From positions 1 through 8,702 of the forward strand of contig JALUKO010000237.1 in NCBI GenBank assembly GCA_027056525.1: a DNA stretch of 8,702 nucleotides, written 5' to 3'. Below, in pieces: positions 1-5,460 of the stretch. The DNA comes from Helicobacteraceae bacterium (lineage in GTDB: Bacteria; Campylobacterota; Campylobacteria; Campylobacterales; Sulfurimonadaceae). Within the stretch, counting starts at the first letter, position 1. Every line of letters begins with the position of its first letter. Both the position numbers and the translations under genes were made by a program. Below the pieces are notes generated by a model. That model searched no databases, was not told the DNA's origin, and saw only the letters and a list, made by a program, of their open reading frames with translations.

Positions 1-142
1 TATAATTGACTTAGAACCATTATATAACTTTTAAGTAAATAATGTCAATTTTATATAAGATTATTATATCTTATAATTATTATAGAAAATTATTAATTTA
101 CTTTTTATAAACACTATGTTAAATTTGTAAAATAACTTAGCC
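1..142. other. AT-rich non-coding leader region
   Basis: No open reading frame of useful length is visible on either strand, and the base composition is strongly A+T. It holds short inverted repeats: TATAAGAT at 54-61 against ATCTTATA at 68-75 (six-base loop), and AAGTAAAT at 33-40 against ATTTACTT at 96-103. In sequence this AT-rich, 8-base arms are expected by chance, so no terminator or operator is called. Several TATAAT-like hexamers occur, and a promoter for the genes starting at 158 and 279 probably lies here, but I cannot choose one. Confidence 0.5.
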
Positions 143-157
143 ATGGTGAAGAAGAAT

Positions 158-268
158 ATGAAAAAACTCAATTATGAACTCTCTAAATTTGTTTACCAGA
201 TGTATAGAATGTTACTCTTTTTTATGGTGGGTTTTACACTCTATGGTTTTGCCATACAAATATTTTAG
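158..268 (+). CDS. possible small single-helix membrane protein (36 aa)
   Basis: I do not recognise this ORF. It reads 36 codons from ATG at 158 to TAG at 266-268. An in-frame ATG at 143 would give 41 residues, but it lacks a ribosome binding site, whereas 158 is preceded by a weak purine run (GAAGAAG). The N-terminal part is basic and polar (MKKLNYELSK), and residues about 18-36 form one hydrophobic helix rich in Leu, Phe, Met and Gly. That is the layout of a small inner-membrane protein with its N-terminus in the cytoplasm. The stop codon lies inside the Shine-Dalgarno sequence of the next gene and ends 10 bases before its ATG, so translation could be coupled. At this size a chance ORF remains possible; the hydrophobic block and the coupling are the only support. 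Confidence 0.42.
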   Translation: MKKLNYELSKFVYQMYRMLLFFMVGFTLYGFAIQIF

Positions 269-271
269 GAG
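267..271 (+). promoter_or_regulatory. ribosome binding site overlapping upstream stop codon
   Basis: AGGAG lies seven bases before the ATG at 279 and selects that start over the in-frame ATG at 291. Its first two bases are the last two of the upstream TAG stop, so a ribosome ending on the small ORF would sit on this site. Confidence 0.7.
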
Positions 272-278
272 AAGATAG

Positions 279-665
279 ATGCATAAAGAGATGATTTTAG
301 AAAAATACCCTGTGTATGTGCAAGAGATTGCAATCGATAAAATGCCGTACAACAATGTGGATGAAGTGTTAGAGTATTTTAAACAAAAAATAGACGCTGA
401 CCCTGTAGCGACATTTATAGAAGTATTTGATCATTATGAACATACAAAATGTTTACAAGGGGGTGTGATCAATCCCGATATCCTTGATGCTAAAAACATA
501 GTTTTTTGTTTTGGTGAGAAGCTCCCAGATCCCCGTATGCTTGCTGTGCGTCCTAGAAGCATAGGTGTTGCACAAATGAAAGAAGTGTTTGTGGTGAGTT
601 TTTTAGAAGCACCTGTTGTTCATGTCAACGAGAAAATGCAAAAGTGGGTTGATGAGCTGGGCTAA
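279..665 (+). CDS. DUF6858-like small cytoplasmic protein of unknown function
   Basis: This is a 128-residue soluble protein with no signal peptide or membrane segment. It resembles the uncharacterised DUF6858 family of Campylobacterota and other proteobacteria; I make that assignment from memory of the family's look. The N-terminal third is an amphipathic helical stretch. The middle carries an HYEHT segment (His52, His55), Cys58, and an AKNIVFCFG strand with Cys77. A KLPDPRMLAVRPRSIG segment follows at about 81-96 and looks like the conserved core. Two nearby His and Cys58/Cys77 could bind a metal or cofactor, but no known site is formed. The start at 279 is set by AGGAG seven bases upstream. 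The gene may be coupled to the tiny ORF before it. It ends eight bases from the end of the converging cytochrome gene, leaving no room for a separate terminator. No function is proposed. Confidence 0.8.
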   Translation: MHKEMILEKYPVYVQEIAIDKMPYNNVDEVLEYFKQKIDADPVATFIEVFDHYEHTKCLQGGVINPDILDAKNIVFCFGEKLPDPRMLAVRPRSIGVAQMKEVFVVSFLEAPVVHVNEKMQKWVDELG

Positions 666-673
666 GTAGAAGT

Positions 674-1030
674 TTAATGGTTGGGATGGCGTTGTGTAAA
701 GTCAGTGTCGTAAATATAGCGACTGATGATCTCTATGGTACTCAGATCAAATCCAAGCTCAGGCATAAGCCCGTGTTTTTTGATGGCGTCATGCATGATG
801 GATGTCTCTTTTTTTGGAGAGACCACCCACTGTGACATATAAAAAATAAAATCTTCTTTTGTTTTAAAAGCATCCATATAACGTTTTTTAAACGTGACAA
901 CAGCCGGAGCCGAGAGCGTTTTTTGTTCATGATGACAAGTGGTGCAGTTACCGTGAAACAAAAGAGCTGCATAAGGATCTTGTGCATAAAGAGTGCTCAG
1001 GGTTGTTAGAAGAAAAAAAGCCTTATTCAT
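674..1030 (-). CDS. periplasmic single-haem cytochrome c
   Basis: This 118-residue precursor has a short Sec signal peptide, MNKAFFLLTTLSTLYA, with likely cleavage before QDPY. The mature protein would be about 100 residues. A single haem-attachment motif CTTCH occupies residues 29-33 (thioether Cys29 and Cys32, His33 as axial ligand). Met89 in GLMPELGFD is the likely sixth ligand, and a C-terminal helix (STIEIISRYIYD) completes a class I cytochrome c fold. The role is presumably small-carrier electron transfer in the periplasm; partner and redox potential cannot be read from sequence. The gene lies 11 bases downstream of the helicase-like gene on the same strand, so both are probably co-transcribed although functionally unlike. 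It converges tail to tail with the DUF6858-like gene. The ribosome binding site is poor (an A/C-rich stretch before ATG), which fits translation helped by the upstream gene. Confidence 0.88.
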   Translation of the reverse strand: MNKAFFLLTTLSTLYAQDPYAALLFHGNCTTCHHEQKTLSAPAVVTFKKRYMDAFKTKEDFIFYMSQWVVSPKKETSIMHDAIKKHGLMPELGFDLSTIEIISRYIYDTDFTQRHPNH

Positions 1031-1041
1031 CTTTTGGGGTT

Positions 1042-1677
1042 TTACTTTTGCTCTTGCTCTTTTTTTGGTTTTATAGCTTTAATAGAGATCTTTTTGCCCT
1101 TTCTGCGTTTGCTGGATACTTTTTCGTTCTCACTTTTAGGTGTTCCGTCATAACGATGGTTACGTTCACCACTTTTTGCAGAAAAGATAGCTTTACCGTT
1201 TTTGTCTTTACCTAAATATTTAGAAGCAGGCTTTTTCTTTTTCAAACTCTTCTGAGATGATTTTTGTGAGACCTCTTTTGTGGTTTCAAATCCCTCAACC
1301 TGTTCTTGCTTGATAGCTCTTTTAAGAAGTGTCTCTATGGGATAGAGTTTTTTATGTTCAGTTTCAGCAAGCAAAATGATAGCTTTATTTGTATGGGTGA
1401 TTCTTTGCAGATAACTCTCTGCAGAGTCTGGAAGATCATAACTTATAAGAAGCTCACACTGAAGATCCTCAGAGCGTTGAAGTTCTTCATCATTGTAAAG
1501 AGATATGTTGTGCTGTGAAAGAAGTTCTTTTAGCTCCTTGGTGTCATTTGCAATGACATAAATAGTTTGCGTTGGTTTTTGCTTGATTATATGCTGTAAA
1601 AGAGCTGTTTTAGCATCATCTTTACATGGATGTACTATATGGTTGTGGCGTTTGAGCCCGGAGGTATCTGATGACAT
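1042..1677 (-). CDS. degenerate DEAD-box helicase C-domain-like protein with basic tail
   Basis: This 211-residue protein has no catalytic family I can name. Residues about 22-130 read like the second RecA-like domain of a DEAD-box RNA helicase. They show a strand TIYVIANDTKELKELL where helicases have the 'IIF-n-t...L...L' segment, then LLISYDLPDSAESYLQRI (about 77-93) matching the 'VinyDlP...e.YvHRiGR' stretch, then AIILLAETEHKKLYPIETLLKR (about 99-120) matching '-i-l....E...l..ie'. The region that should hold motif V is compressed. The motif VI arginines are absent (ITHTNK instead of IGRTGR), and there is no N-terminal Walker domain, so ATPase activity is not expected. Residues about 135-211 form a Lys/Arg-rich, probably disordered tail that includes GERNHRYDGTP, suggesting RNA or ribosome binding. 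AGGA is well placed upstream of the ATG at 1677. It heads a two-gene unit with the cytochrome gene. The helicase relationship is inference; an unrelated RNA-binding protein is the alternative. Confidence 0.72.
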   Translation of the reverse strand: MSSDTSGLKRHNHIVHPCKDDAKTALLQHIIKQKPTQTIYVIANDTKELKELLSQHNISLYNDEELQRSEDLQCELLISYDLPDSAESYLQRITHTNKAIILLAETEHKKLYPIETLLKRAIKQEQVEGFETTKEVSQKSSQKSLKKKKPASKYLGKDKNGKAIFSAKSGERNHRYDGTPKSENEKVSSKRRKGKKISIKAIKPKKEQEQK

Positions 1678-1683
1678 TAGAAG

Positions 1684-1688
1684 TCCTT
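1684..1688 (-). promoter_or_regulatory. ribosome binding site of the helicase-like gene
   Basis: On the minus strand AAGGA precedes the ATG at 1677 by six bases, supporting that start. Confidence 0.6.
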
Positions 1689-1702
1689 AATTGCACGCAA
1701 TT
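1689..1702. repeat. 14-base palindrome between helicase-like gene and its -10 box
   Basis: AATTGCACGCAATT is a perfect palindrome with 6-base arms around a 2-base centre. It sits between the minus-strand -10 box (1712-1717) and the start codon at 1677, over or just after the expected transcription start, where a repressor could act. Arms this short can occur by chance, so the operator role is only a suggestion. Confidence 0.3.
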
Positions 1703-1711
1703 TTTGTTGGA

Positions 1712-1717
1712 ATTATA
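1712..1717 (-). promoter_or_regulatory. candidate -10 box for the helicase-like/cytochrome unit
   Basis: On the minus strand the sequence reads GCTATAATTCC, a perfect TATAAT, 34 bases before the start codon at 1677. No -35 is evident, as is usual for sigma-70 promoters in Campylobacterota. It is divergent from the hisD promoter. Confidence 0.5.
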
Positions 1718-1755
1718 GCGTAGATTATCTAAAAGCGTATTGGTAGTTTTTTAGA

Positions 1756-1761
1756 TATAAT
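1756..1761 (+). promoter_or_regulatory. candidate -10 box for hisD
   Basis: A perfect TATAAT within GATATAATTTC lies 30 bases before the hisD ATG and implies a short leader of roughly 20-25 bases. No good -35 is found at 17 bases, but a T-rich tract (1747-1752) lies upstream, as is common in this phylum. Confidence 0.55.
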
Positions 1762-1791
1762 TTCGTTAATAAAAAATAGTAGGAAAAATTT

Positions 1792-3084
1792 ATGATATTT
1801 ACAAATACTCAATCTTCTCACTTTCCCCAAGAGTTTGAAGAACTTCTTCAAAGAGGAAAAATGGATATAGCTCAGGTGAGTTCTATCGTGGGGAATATCA
1901 TTGATGAAATTAAAACACACAAGAACGAGGCTTTAAAAAAACATATTGCCAAGTTTGATAACTGGACACCGCAAAGTGATGAAGATCTGAAAATATCTAC
2001 AAAATCTATGGAAGAAGCATATGCTGTATTGGAGCCAAAACTCAAAAGCGCACTTCACTTGGCATACGACAGAATAAAAACCTATCATGAGAAACAAAAA
2101 CCGAAGTCTTGGTTTGATGATGAAGCAAATGGAACTATACTCGGCCAAAGAGTCACACCTGTAGAGAGTGCCGGTCTATACATCCCCGGTGGTAAAGCGG
2201 CATATCCCTCCTCACTTTTGATGAATGTCATTCCTGCTCAGGTCGCAGGTGTTGAGAAGATCATTGTGTGCACACCGACTCCAGATAATGAACCAAATTC
2301 TCTTTTACTTGCAGCATGCCATTTATGTGGTGTGCGTGAGGTGTATAAGGTTGGTGGAGCTTCAGCTATTGCGGCACTTGCTTATGGTACTGAAAATATT
2401 GCAAAAGTTGATGTGATAACAGGACCGGGAAATATTTTTGTAGCAACTGCCAAAAAGATGGTTTTTGGTGATGTTAATATTGATATGATTGCAGGTCCGA
2501 GTGAGATAGGTATATTGGCAGATGAGAGTGCTAATGCAAATCACCTTGCTATCGATCTTTTATCTCAAGCTGAACATGATGAGATGGCAAGCTCCATACT
2601 TATCACTCCATCTCAGAAGCTCGCCGATGAGGTGAAAGTTGAAATTGAAGCATGGCTTTTAAAACTGCCTCGTCAAGAGATAGCGAGAAAGTCCATAGAG
2701 GAACGTGGTGCTATTATTGTGACTTCTGATATGGAAGAGGCGATCTCTTTGATGAACAAGATCGCTCCGGAACACCTTGAAATCGCGACACTTTCTCCGT
2801 TTGAACTTTTGCCGCTTATCAAACATGCAGGGGCGATTTTTTTAGGGCACAATACTCCAGAAGCGATAGGCGATTATGTGGCAGGACCAAACCACACACT
2901 TCCAACCGGGGGAACTGCAAAGTTTTACTCACCGCTTGGTGTTGAAAATTTTATGAAAAAGACATCGATCATCTCTTTTTCACACAAAGCTCTCAATGAA
3001 ATAGGTGAAGAGTGTGCTTTAATAGCGCATACAGAAGGGCTGAGTGCACATGAACAATCAGTCAGAGTTAGATTAAAAAAGTAG
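1792..3084 (+). CDS. hisD: histidinol dehydrogenase
   Basis: This enzyme catalyses the last two steps of histidine biosynthesis: NAD-dependent oxidation of L-histidinol through histidinal to L-histidine, in the cytoplasm and with zinc. The 430-residue length is typical of the family. Visible landmarks are GLYIPGGKAAYPSSLLMN (about 128-145), the nucleotide-site stretch KVGGASAIAALAYGT (about 186-200), and GPGNIFVATAKK (211-222). The zinc ligands are Gln259 and His262 (SQAEHDE), Asp361 (IGDYVAGPNH) and His420 (LSAHEQSVR). The catalytic pair Glu327-His328 lies in APEHLE. These correspond to Q259, H262, D360, H419, E326 and H327 of the E. coli enzyme, so it should be active. AGGA seven bases upstream supports the ATG at 1792. 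No other his gene is in the window, consistent with scattered histidine genes in Campylobacterota. The next gene follows after 73 bases without a clear terminator. Confidence 0.98.
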   Translation: MIFTNTQSSHFPQEFEELLQRGKMDIAQVSSIVGNIIDEIKTHKNEALKKHIAKFDNWTPQSDEDLKISTKSMEEAYAVLEPKLKSALHLAYDRIKTYHEKQKPKSWFDDEANGTILGQRVTPVESAGLYIPGGKAAYPSSLLMNVIPAQVAGVEKIIVCTPTPDNEPNSLLLAACHLCGVREVYKVGGASAIAALAYGTENIAKVDVITGPGNIFVATAKKMVFGDVNIDMIAGPSEIGILADESANANHLAIDLLSQAEHDEMASSILITPSQKLADEVKVEIEAWLLKLPRQEIARKSIEERGAIIVTSDMEEAISLMNKIAPEHLEIATLSPFELLPLIKHAGAIFLGHNTPEAIGDYVAGPNHTLPTGGTAKFYSPLGVENFMKKTSIISFSHKALNEIGEECALIAHTEGLSAHEQSVRVRLKK

Positions 3085-3130
3085 TTTGATTTTATAAGAA
3101 AAAACTATAAACATACGATGTAGAATATTT

Positions 3131-3149
3131 CTTAGTAATTTTCACTAAG
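3131..3149 (+). promoter_or_regulatory. small hairpin overlapping the ribosome binding site
   Basis: CTTAGT (3131-3136) pairs with ACTAAG (3144-3149) around a seven-base loop. The right arm covers the first three bases of the Shine-Dalgarno sequence AAGGAG (3147-3152), which lies five bases before the ATG at 3158. If formed, the hairpin would partly mask translation start of the DUF2231-like gene. The stem is short and AT-rich, so it may not be stable; no T-run follows that would make it a terminator. Confidence 0.3.
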
Positions 3150-3157
3150 GAGTTTCT

Positions 3158-3631
3158 ATGTTACATCCTCCCATTGCACACTTTGCAATTTCACTTCCCA
3201 TCATATCTCTTATCATCGGTTTGGCGTATCTTTACAAGCCGAGTGAACTTATGTCAAAGATATCAACCCGTTTTATGCTTTTTGCGGCTATATTTATTAT
3301 TGCTGCGTATTTTAGCGGCAAAGAAGATGGTTCAGAAGTTTTTTCTTTGATCTCAAGTGAGGGTCAAGAACTTCTAAAGACCCACAAAGATTTTGCCCTT
3401 TATCTTCTGATAGGAATGGTTCTGGCAACTGCACTTAAAATGTTTGGTTGCATTAAAAGTATTTTTAAAGCTGAAGTTGCTGCAGTAGTATTGGTGGCAT
3501 TGGTTGCCGGTGGTGTTTTATATCAAGGAAAAATGGGTGGTGAACTCACTTTTACCTATGGCGCACATGTGAAGGACCATTCAGATGGTATGGACTGCCT
3601 GGATGATCCGGAATTTTTTCTGGATGAATAA
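3158..3631 (+). CDS. DUF2231-like four-helix membrane protein
   Basis: This is a 157-residue inner-membrane protein of unknown function. It opens with MLHPPIAHFAISLPI, the HP-x2-H-F-x4-P signature seen at the start of DUF2231 family members (His3 and His8). Four hydrophobic segments lie at about 8-25, 38-53, 78-95 and 105-123. A further conserved-looking His76 precedes the third helix. After helix 4 comes GGVLYQGKMGGELTFTYGAHV (about 118-138), also a typical ending of this family, followed by an acidic His/Asp-rich tail (KDHSDGMDCLDDPEFFLDE). The paired histidines in a small helical bundle make haem or metal binding thinkable, but this is not shown. AAGGAG five bases upstream fixes the start. 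It lies between hisD and the molybdoenzyme operon, 272 bases before the latter, so membership of that operon is uncertain. Confidence 0.82.
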   Translation: MLHPPIAHFAISLPIISLIIGLAYLYKPSELMSKISTRFMLFAAIFIIAAYFSGKEDGSEVFSLISSEGQELLKTHKDFALYLLIGMVLATALKMFGCIKSIFKAEVAAVVLVALVAGGVLYQGKMGGELTFTYGAHVKDHSDGMDCLDDPEFFLDE

Positions 3632-3649
3632 AGTTTATTAATATAAACT
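3632..3649. repeat. inverted repeat directly after DUF2231-like gene
   Basis: AGTTTAT (3632-3638) and ATAAACT (3643-3649) form a perfect seven-base stem with a TAAT loop immediately after the TAA stop. Only one pair is G-C and no T-run follows, so it is at best a weak transcription terminator or a 3'-end stabilising hairpin. Confidence 0.3.
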
Positions 3650-3892
3650 GAAAATATCTGATTAGATTGTATTTGTGGTAATGAAAAAAGATTAAAATTT
3701 ATTTGTAATTTACCTTTTCAAAATTACCCATTTATAAAAAAACTATCAAATATTTATCACTTTGATAGAAAGAATTTAGGTTTACTTAGATAGTATTTTT
3801 GTAGATAAGGGCTTTATATTTAGAAGTATAAGAGCTCTTTTTAAACAGATTAGTTGTCGTTATAAAACTAAACTTGCCGCAAAATGAGGCTA
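3650..3892. other. AT-rich regulatory region upstream of the molybdoenzyme operon
   Basis: No gene is visible on either strand. The region probably holds the operon promoter. The best -10 candidate is TATAAA at 3861-3866, 37 bases before the start codon at 3904, with a T-run (3838-3842) at -35 distance. A ten-base palindrome AAGAGCTCTT (3830-3839) touches that -35 position. ATTACC-like boxes recur at 3677-3682 (minus strand), 3708-3714 and 3723-3728. I see no sigma-54 GG-N10-GC promoter and no recognisable riboswitch. Confidence 0.45.
3743..3768. repeat. 8-base inverted repeat upstream of the molybdoenzyme operon
   Basis: CTATCAAA (3743-3750) and TTTGATAG (3761-3768) are perfect reverse complements separated by ten bases, giving an 18-base centre-to-centre spacing. 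The 26-base site lies about 93 bases upstream of the candidate -10 box, where an activator could bind one face of the helix. No T-run follows, so a terminator is unlikely. One such repeat in a region this AT-rich is near chance expectation. Confidence 0.35.
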
Positions 3893-3898
3893 AAGGAG
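3893..3898 (+). promoter_or_regulatory. ribosome binding site deciding the B-subunit start
   Basis: AAGGAG lies five bases before the ATG at 3904. It falls inside the reading frame that an upstream TTG at 3874 would open, so it favours the shorter 212-residue protein. Confidence 0.8.
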
Positions 3899-3903
3899 AA
3901 TAT

Positions 3904-4542
3904 ATGCAATTAGGTTTCCTGGTTGATTTACACCTATGCATGGGTTGTAAAGGATGTGAAATCGCATGTAAGGTGGAAAATGAAGTTCCACTGAGTACAT
4001 GGAGACTTCGCGTTAAGTATGTAGATGTGGGAACGTTCCCAGAAACAAAAAGAACTTTTACGCCGCTGAGATGTAATCATTGTGAAAATGCCCCTTGTGA
4101 GAGAATCTGTCCGGTAAGTGCTTTGCACTATCTTGATAATGGAATTGTAAATATAGACAAAGAGCGTTGTATCGGTTGTGCAGGTTGTGTTATGGCATGT
4201 CCGTATGGTGCCATTTACATAGATCCTCAGACACAAACAGCAGATAAATGTACATATTGTGCGCATCGCGTTGCTTCTTCTATGATGCCGGCATGTGTTG
4301 TTGCCTGTCCGGTACAGGCAAATATTTTTGGTGATCTTGATGATCCAACTTCTAATATATCTAAATATATTCAAGGTAACCAAGGTAACGTTCAAGTGCG
4401 TAAGCCGGAGAAAGGTACGAATCCTCATCATTATTATGTCGGTGGTGGCAATGTGAACCTTAACCCTCTTGCTTCACAAAGAATTGAAGGGCATTCACTC
4501 TTTAATAAGATAACAACACTTCCAGTAGGAGGACACCACTAA
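3904..4542 (+). CDS. four-cluster [4Fe-4S] electron-transfer subunit of molybdoenzyme (PsrB/TtrB/NrfC type)
   Basis: This 212-residue subunit carries electrons between the membrane quinone subunit and the catalytic subunit. It has sixteen cysteines in four groups: C12-x2-C15-x2-C18-x3-C22; C57-x2-C60-x4-C65-x3-C69; C89-x2-C92-x2-C95-x3-C99; and C116-x2-C119-x11-C131-x3-C135. These are the ligand sets of the four [4Fe-4S] clusters of the PsrB/DmsB/NrfC family, and none is missing. The protein has no signal peptide of its own, so export would be by 'hitch-hiking' with the Tat-signal-bearing catalytic subunit. The Gly/Asn/His-rich C-terminus beyond residue 160 is probably the contact region with the partner subunits. 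The start at 3904 is chosen because AAGGAG lies five bases upstream; the TTG at 3874 would add ten residues without family support. The gene is first of a B-C-A operon and its stop overlaps the next start by one base. Confidence 0.93.
   Translation: MQLGFLVDLHLCMGCKGCEIACKVENEVPLSTWRLRVKYVDVGTFPETKRTFTPLRCNHCENAPCERICPVSALHYLDNGIVNIDKERCIGCAGCVMACPYGAIYIDPQTQTADKCTYCAHRVASSMMPACVVACPVQANIFGDLDDPTSNISKYIQGNQGNVQVRKPEKGTNPHHYYVGGGNVNLNPLASQRIEGHSLFNKITTLPVGGHH
4527..4532 (+). promoter_or_regulatory. ribosome binding site inside the end of the B gene
   Basis: A full AGGAGG lies nine bases before the ATG at 4542, within the last codons of the B gene. Together with the TAATG stop/start overlap it points to coupled, near-equal translation of B and C. 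Confidence 0.75.
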
Positions 4543-5447
4543 TGGCAGCACATGAGATTTTAGCAGCTACAAATGCTGTGGTAACTTTAGATGTAGCGCT
4601 TCCGGGTACAGTTTGGCCTTGGTTGGTTACAGTGAACATGTGGGCAAAAAGTATAGGTACGGGTGTAATCTTTATGCTCTTTATGCTTTTAAAGCGTTAT
4701 CCTGATCAGGTGGGTAAACTAAGGTTTCCTACAATAGTGGCATCGATCATATTTATACATATATTTTTGCTCTTTACATTAGCGGATCTACATCAGCCTC
4801 TTAGAATGTGGCATATATTTTTCTACCCACATATAACTTCTGCAATTACAGTGGGTGCATGGATGGCTACGGCATTTGTCGGTTTGTTGTTTTTACTTGC
4901 ATTTTTGTCTTTTGTCAAAAAAGACAATGTGGCATTTGACAAAACACTTCCATGGGTGGTTGCACTTGCAATCCCCGTAACGCTCTATACTGCAGGATTG
5001 ATGTCTCAGTGTACAGCACGTGAACTCTGGCAGATGCCGACAGAATCTGCTCAAATGATTTTTGCTGCATTGTTATCCGGTTCTGCATTCATGCTACTTC
5101 TAGGTGGAGGAAAACTGAACTGGGATGCACAAAAATCTTTAGCAAATATTTTGGCTATAAGTGCATTTATGTCCTTTGTACTTTATATGTCAGAGTATGT
5201 ATTTGGTCCAATGAAAGCAGAAGAGGTTGCTGCCGTGCTGGAGTACATTAAAGGTGATGGTCCTTACACGTCAATGTTTTGGATCGGACAATGGGTTGCA
5301 TACTTGTTACCAATGCTTCTGATCGTTATGAGTAGAGTAAGTAAAAGTGAATCTATTTTAAAGCTTGCAGCTATATTGGCGCTGGCAGGTCTGTGGGTTG
5401 TGAAGCATGTATGGCTTATGATTCCACAATTATTACCAATGAGTTAG
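4542..5447 (+). CDS. NrfD/PsrC-type membrane quinone-interacting subunit
   Basis: This 301-residue integral membrane protein anchors the complex and exchanges electrons with the quinone pool without haem. About eight hydrophobic helices are visible, at roughly 23-50, 62-82, 100-125, 135-156, 168-188, 198-218, 245-265 and 272-293. Family landmarks are DLHQPLRMWHIFF (about 82-94) followed by an S-A-I-T-V-G-A-W stretch (100-107), matching the NrfD 'DLG-P-R...S-x-G-W' region near the quinone site, and YTAGLMSQCTARELW (149-163). The length is close to PsrC and TtrC proteins and shorter than the ten-helix ActC/HybB type. The start codon overlaps the stop of the B gene by one base and has AGGAGG nine bases upstream. 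The catalytic gene follows after 13 bases. The direction of electron flow (quinol oxidation or quinone reduction) cannot be read from the sequence. Confidence 0.9.
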   Translation: MAAHEILAATNAVVTLDVALPGTVWPWLVTVNMWAKSIGTGVIFMLFMLLKRYPDQVGKLRFPTIVASIIFIHIFLLFTLADLHQPLRMWHIFFYPHITSAITVGAWMATAFVGLLFLLAFLSFVKKDNVAFDKTLPWVVALAIPVTLYTAGLMSQCTARELWQMPTESAQMIFAALLSGSAFMLLLGGGKLNWDAQKSLANILAISAFMSFVLYMSEYVFGPMKAEEVAAVLEYIKGDGPYTSMFWIGQWVAYLLPMLLIVMSRVSKSESILKLAAILALAGLWVVKHVWLMIPQLLPMS

Positions 5448-5460
5448 GGAGAAAATATTA

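Noticed and set aside
33..103. Nested inverted repeats in the first 142 bases as an origin, terminator or operator
   Set aside because: In sequence this AT-rich, several 8-base inverted repeats are expected by chance; there is no G-C stem with a T-run and no DnaA-box cluster.
3082..3107. TAGTTT/AAACTA inverted repeat at the end of hisD as a terminator
   Set aside because: Six-base AT-rich arms with a 14-base loop and no T-run would not make a working intrinsic terminator.
3874..3903. TTG at 3874 as an earlier start for the Fe-S subunit
   Set aside because: The strong AAGGAG lies downstream of it and five bases before the ATG at 3904, and the ferredoxin family normally starts shortly before the first cysteine group.
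3934..4431. 165-codon minus-strand reading frame opposite the Fe-S subunit gene
   Set aside because: It is Thr/Arg/Ile/Cys-rich low-quality sequence lying entirely inside a gene with sixteen correctly placed cysteines; it is a shadow frame.
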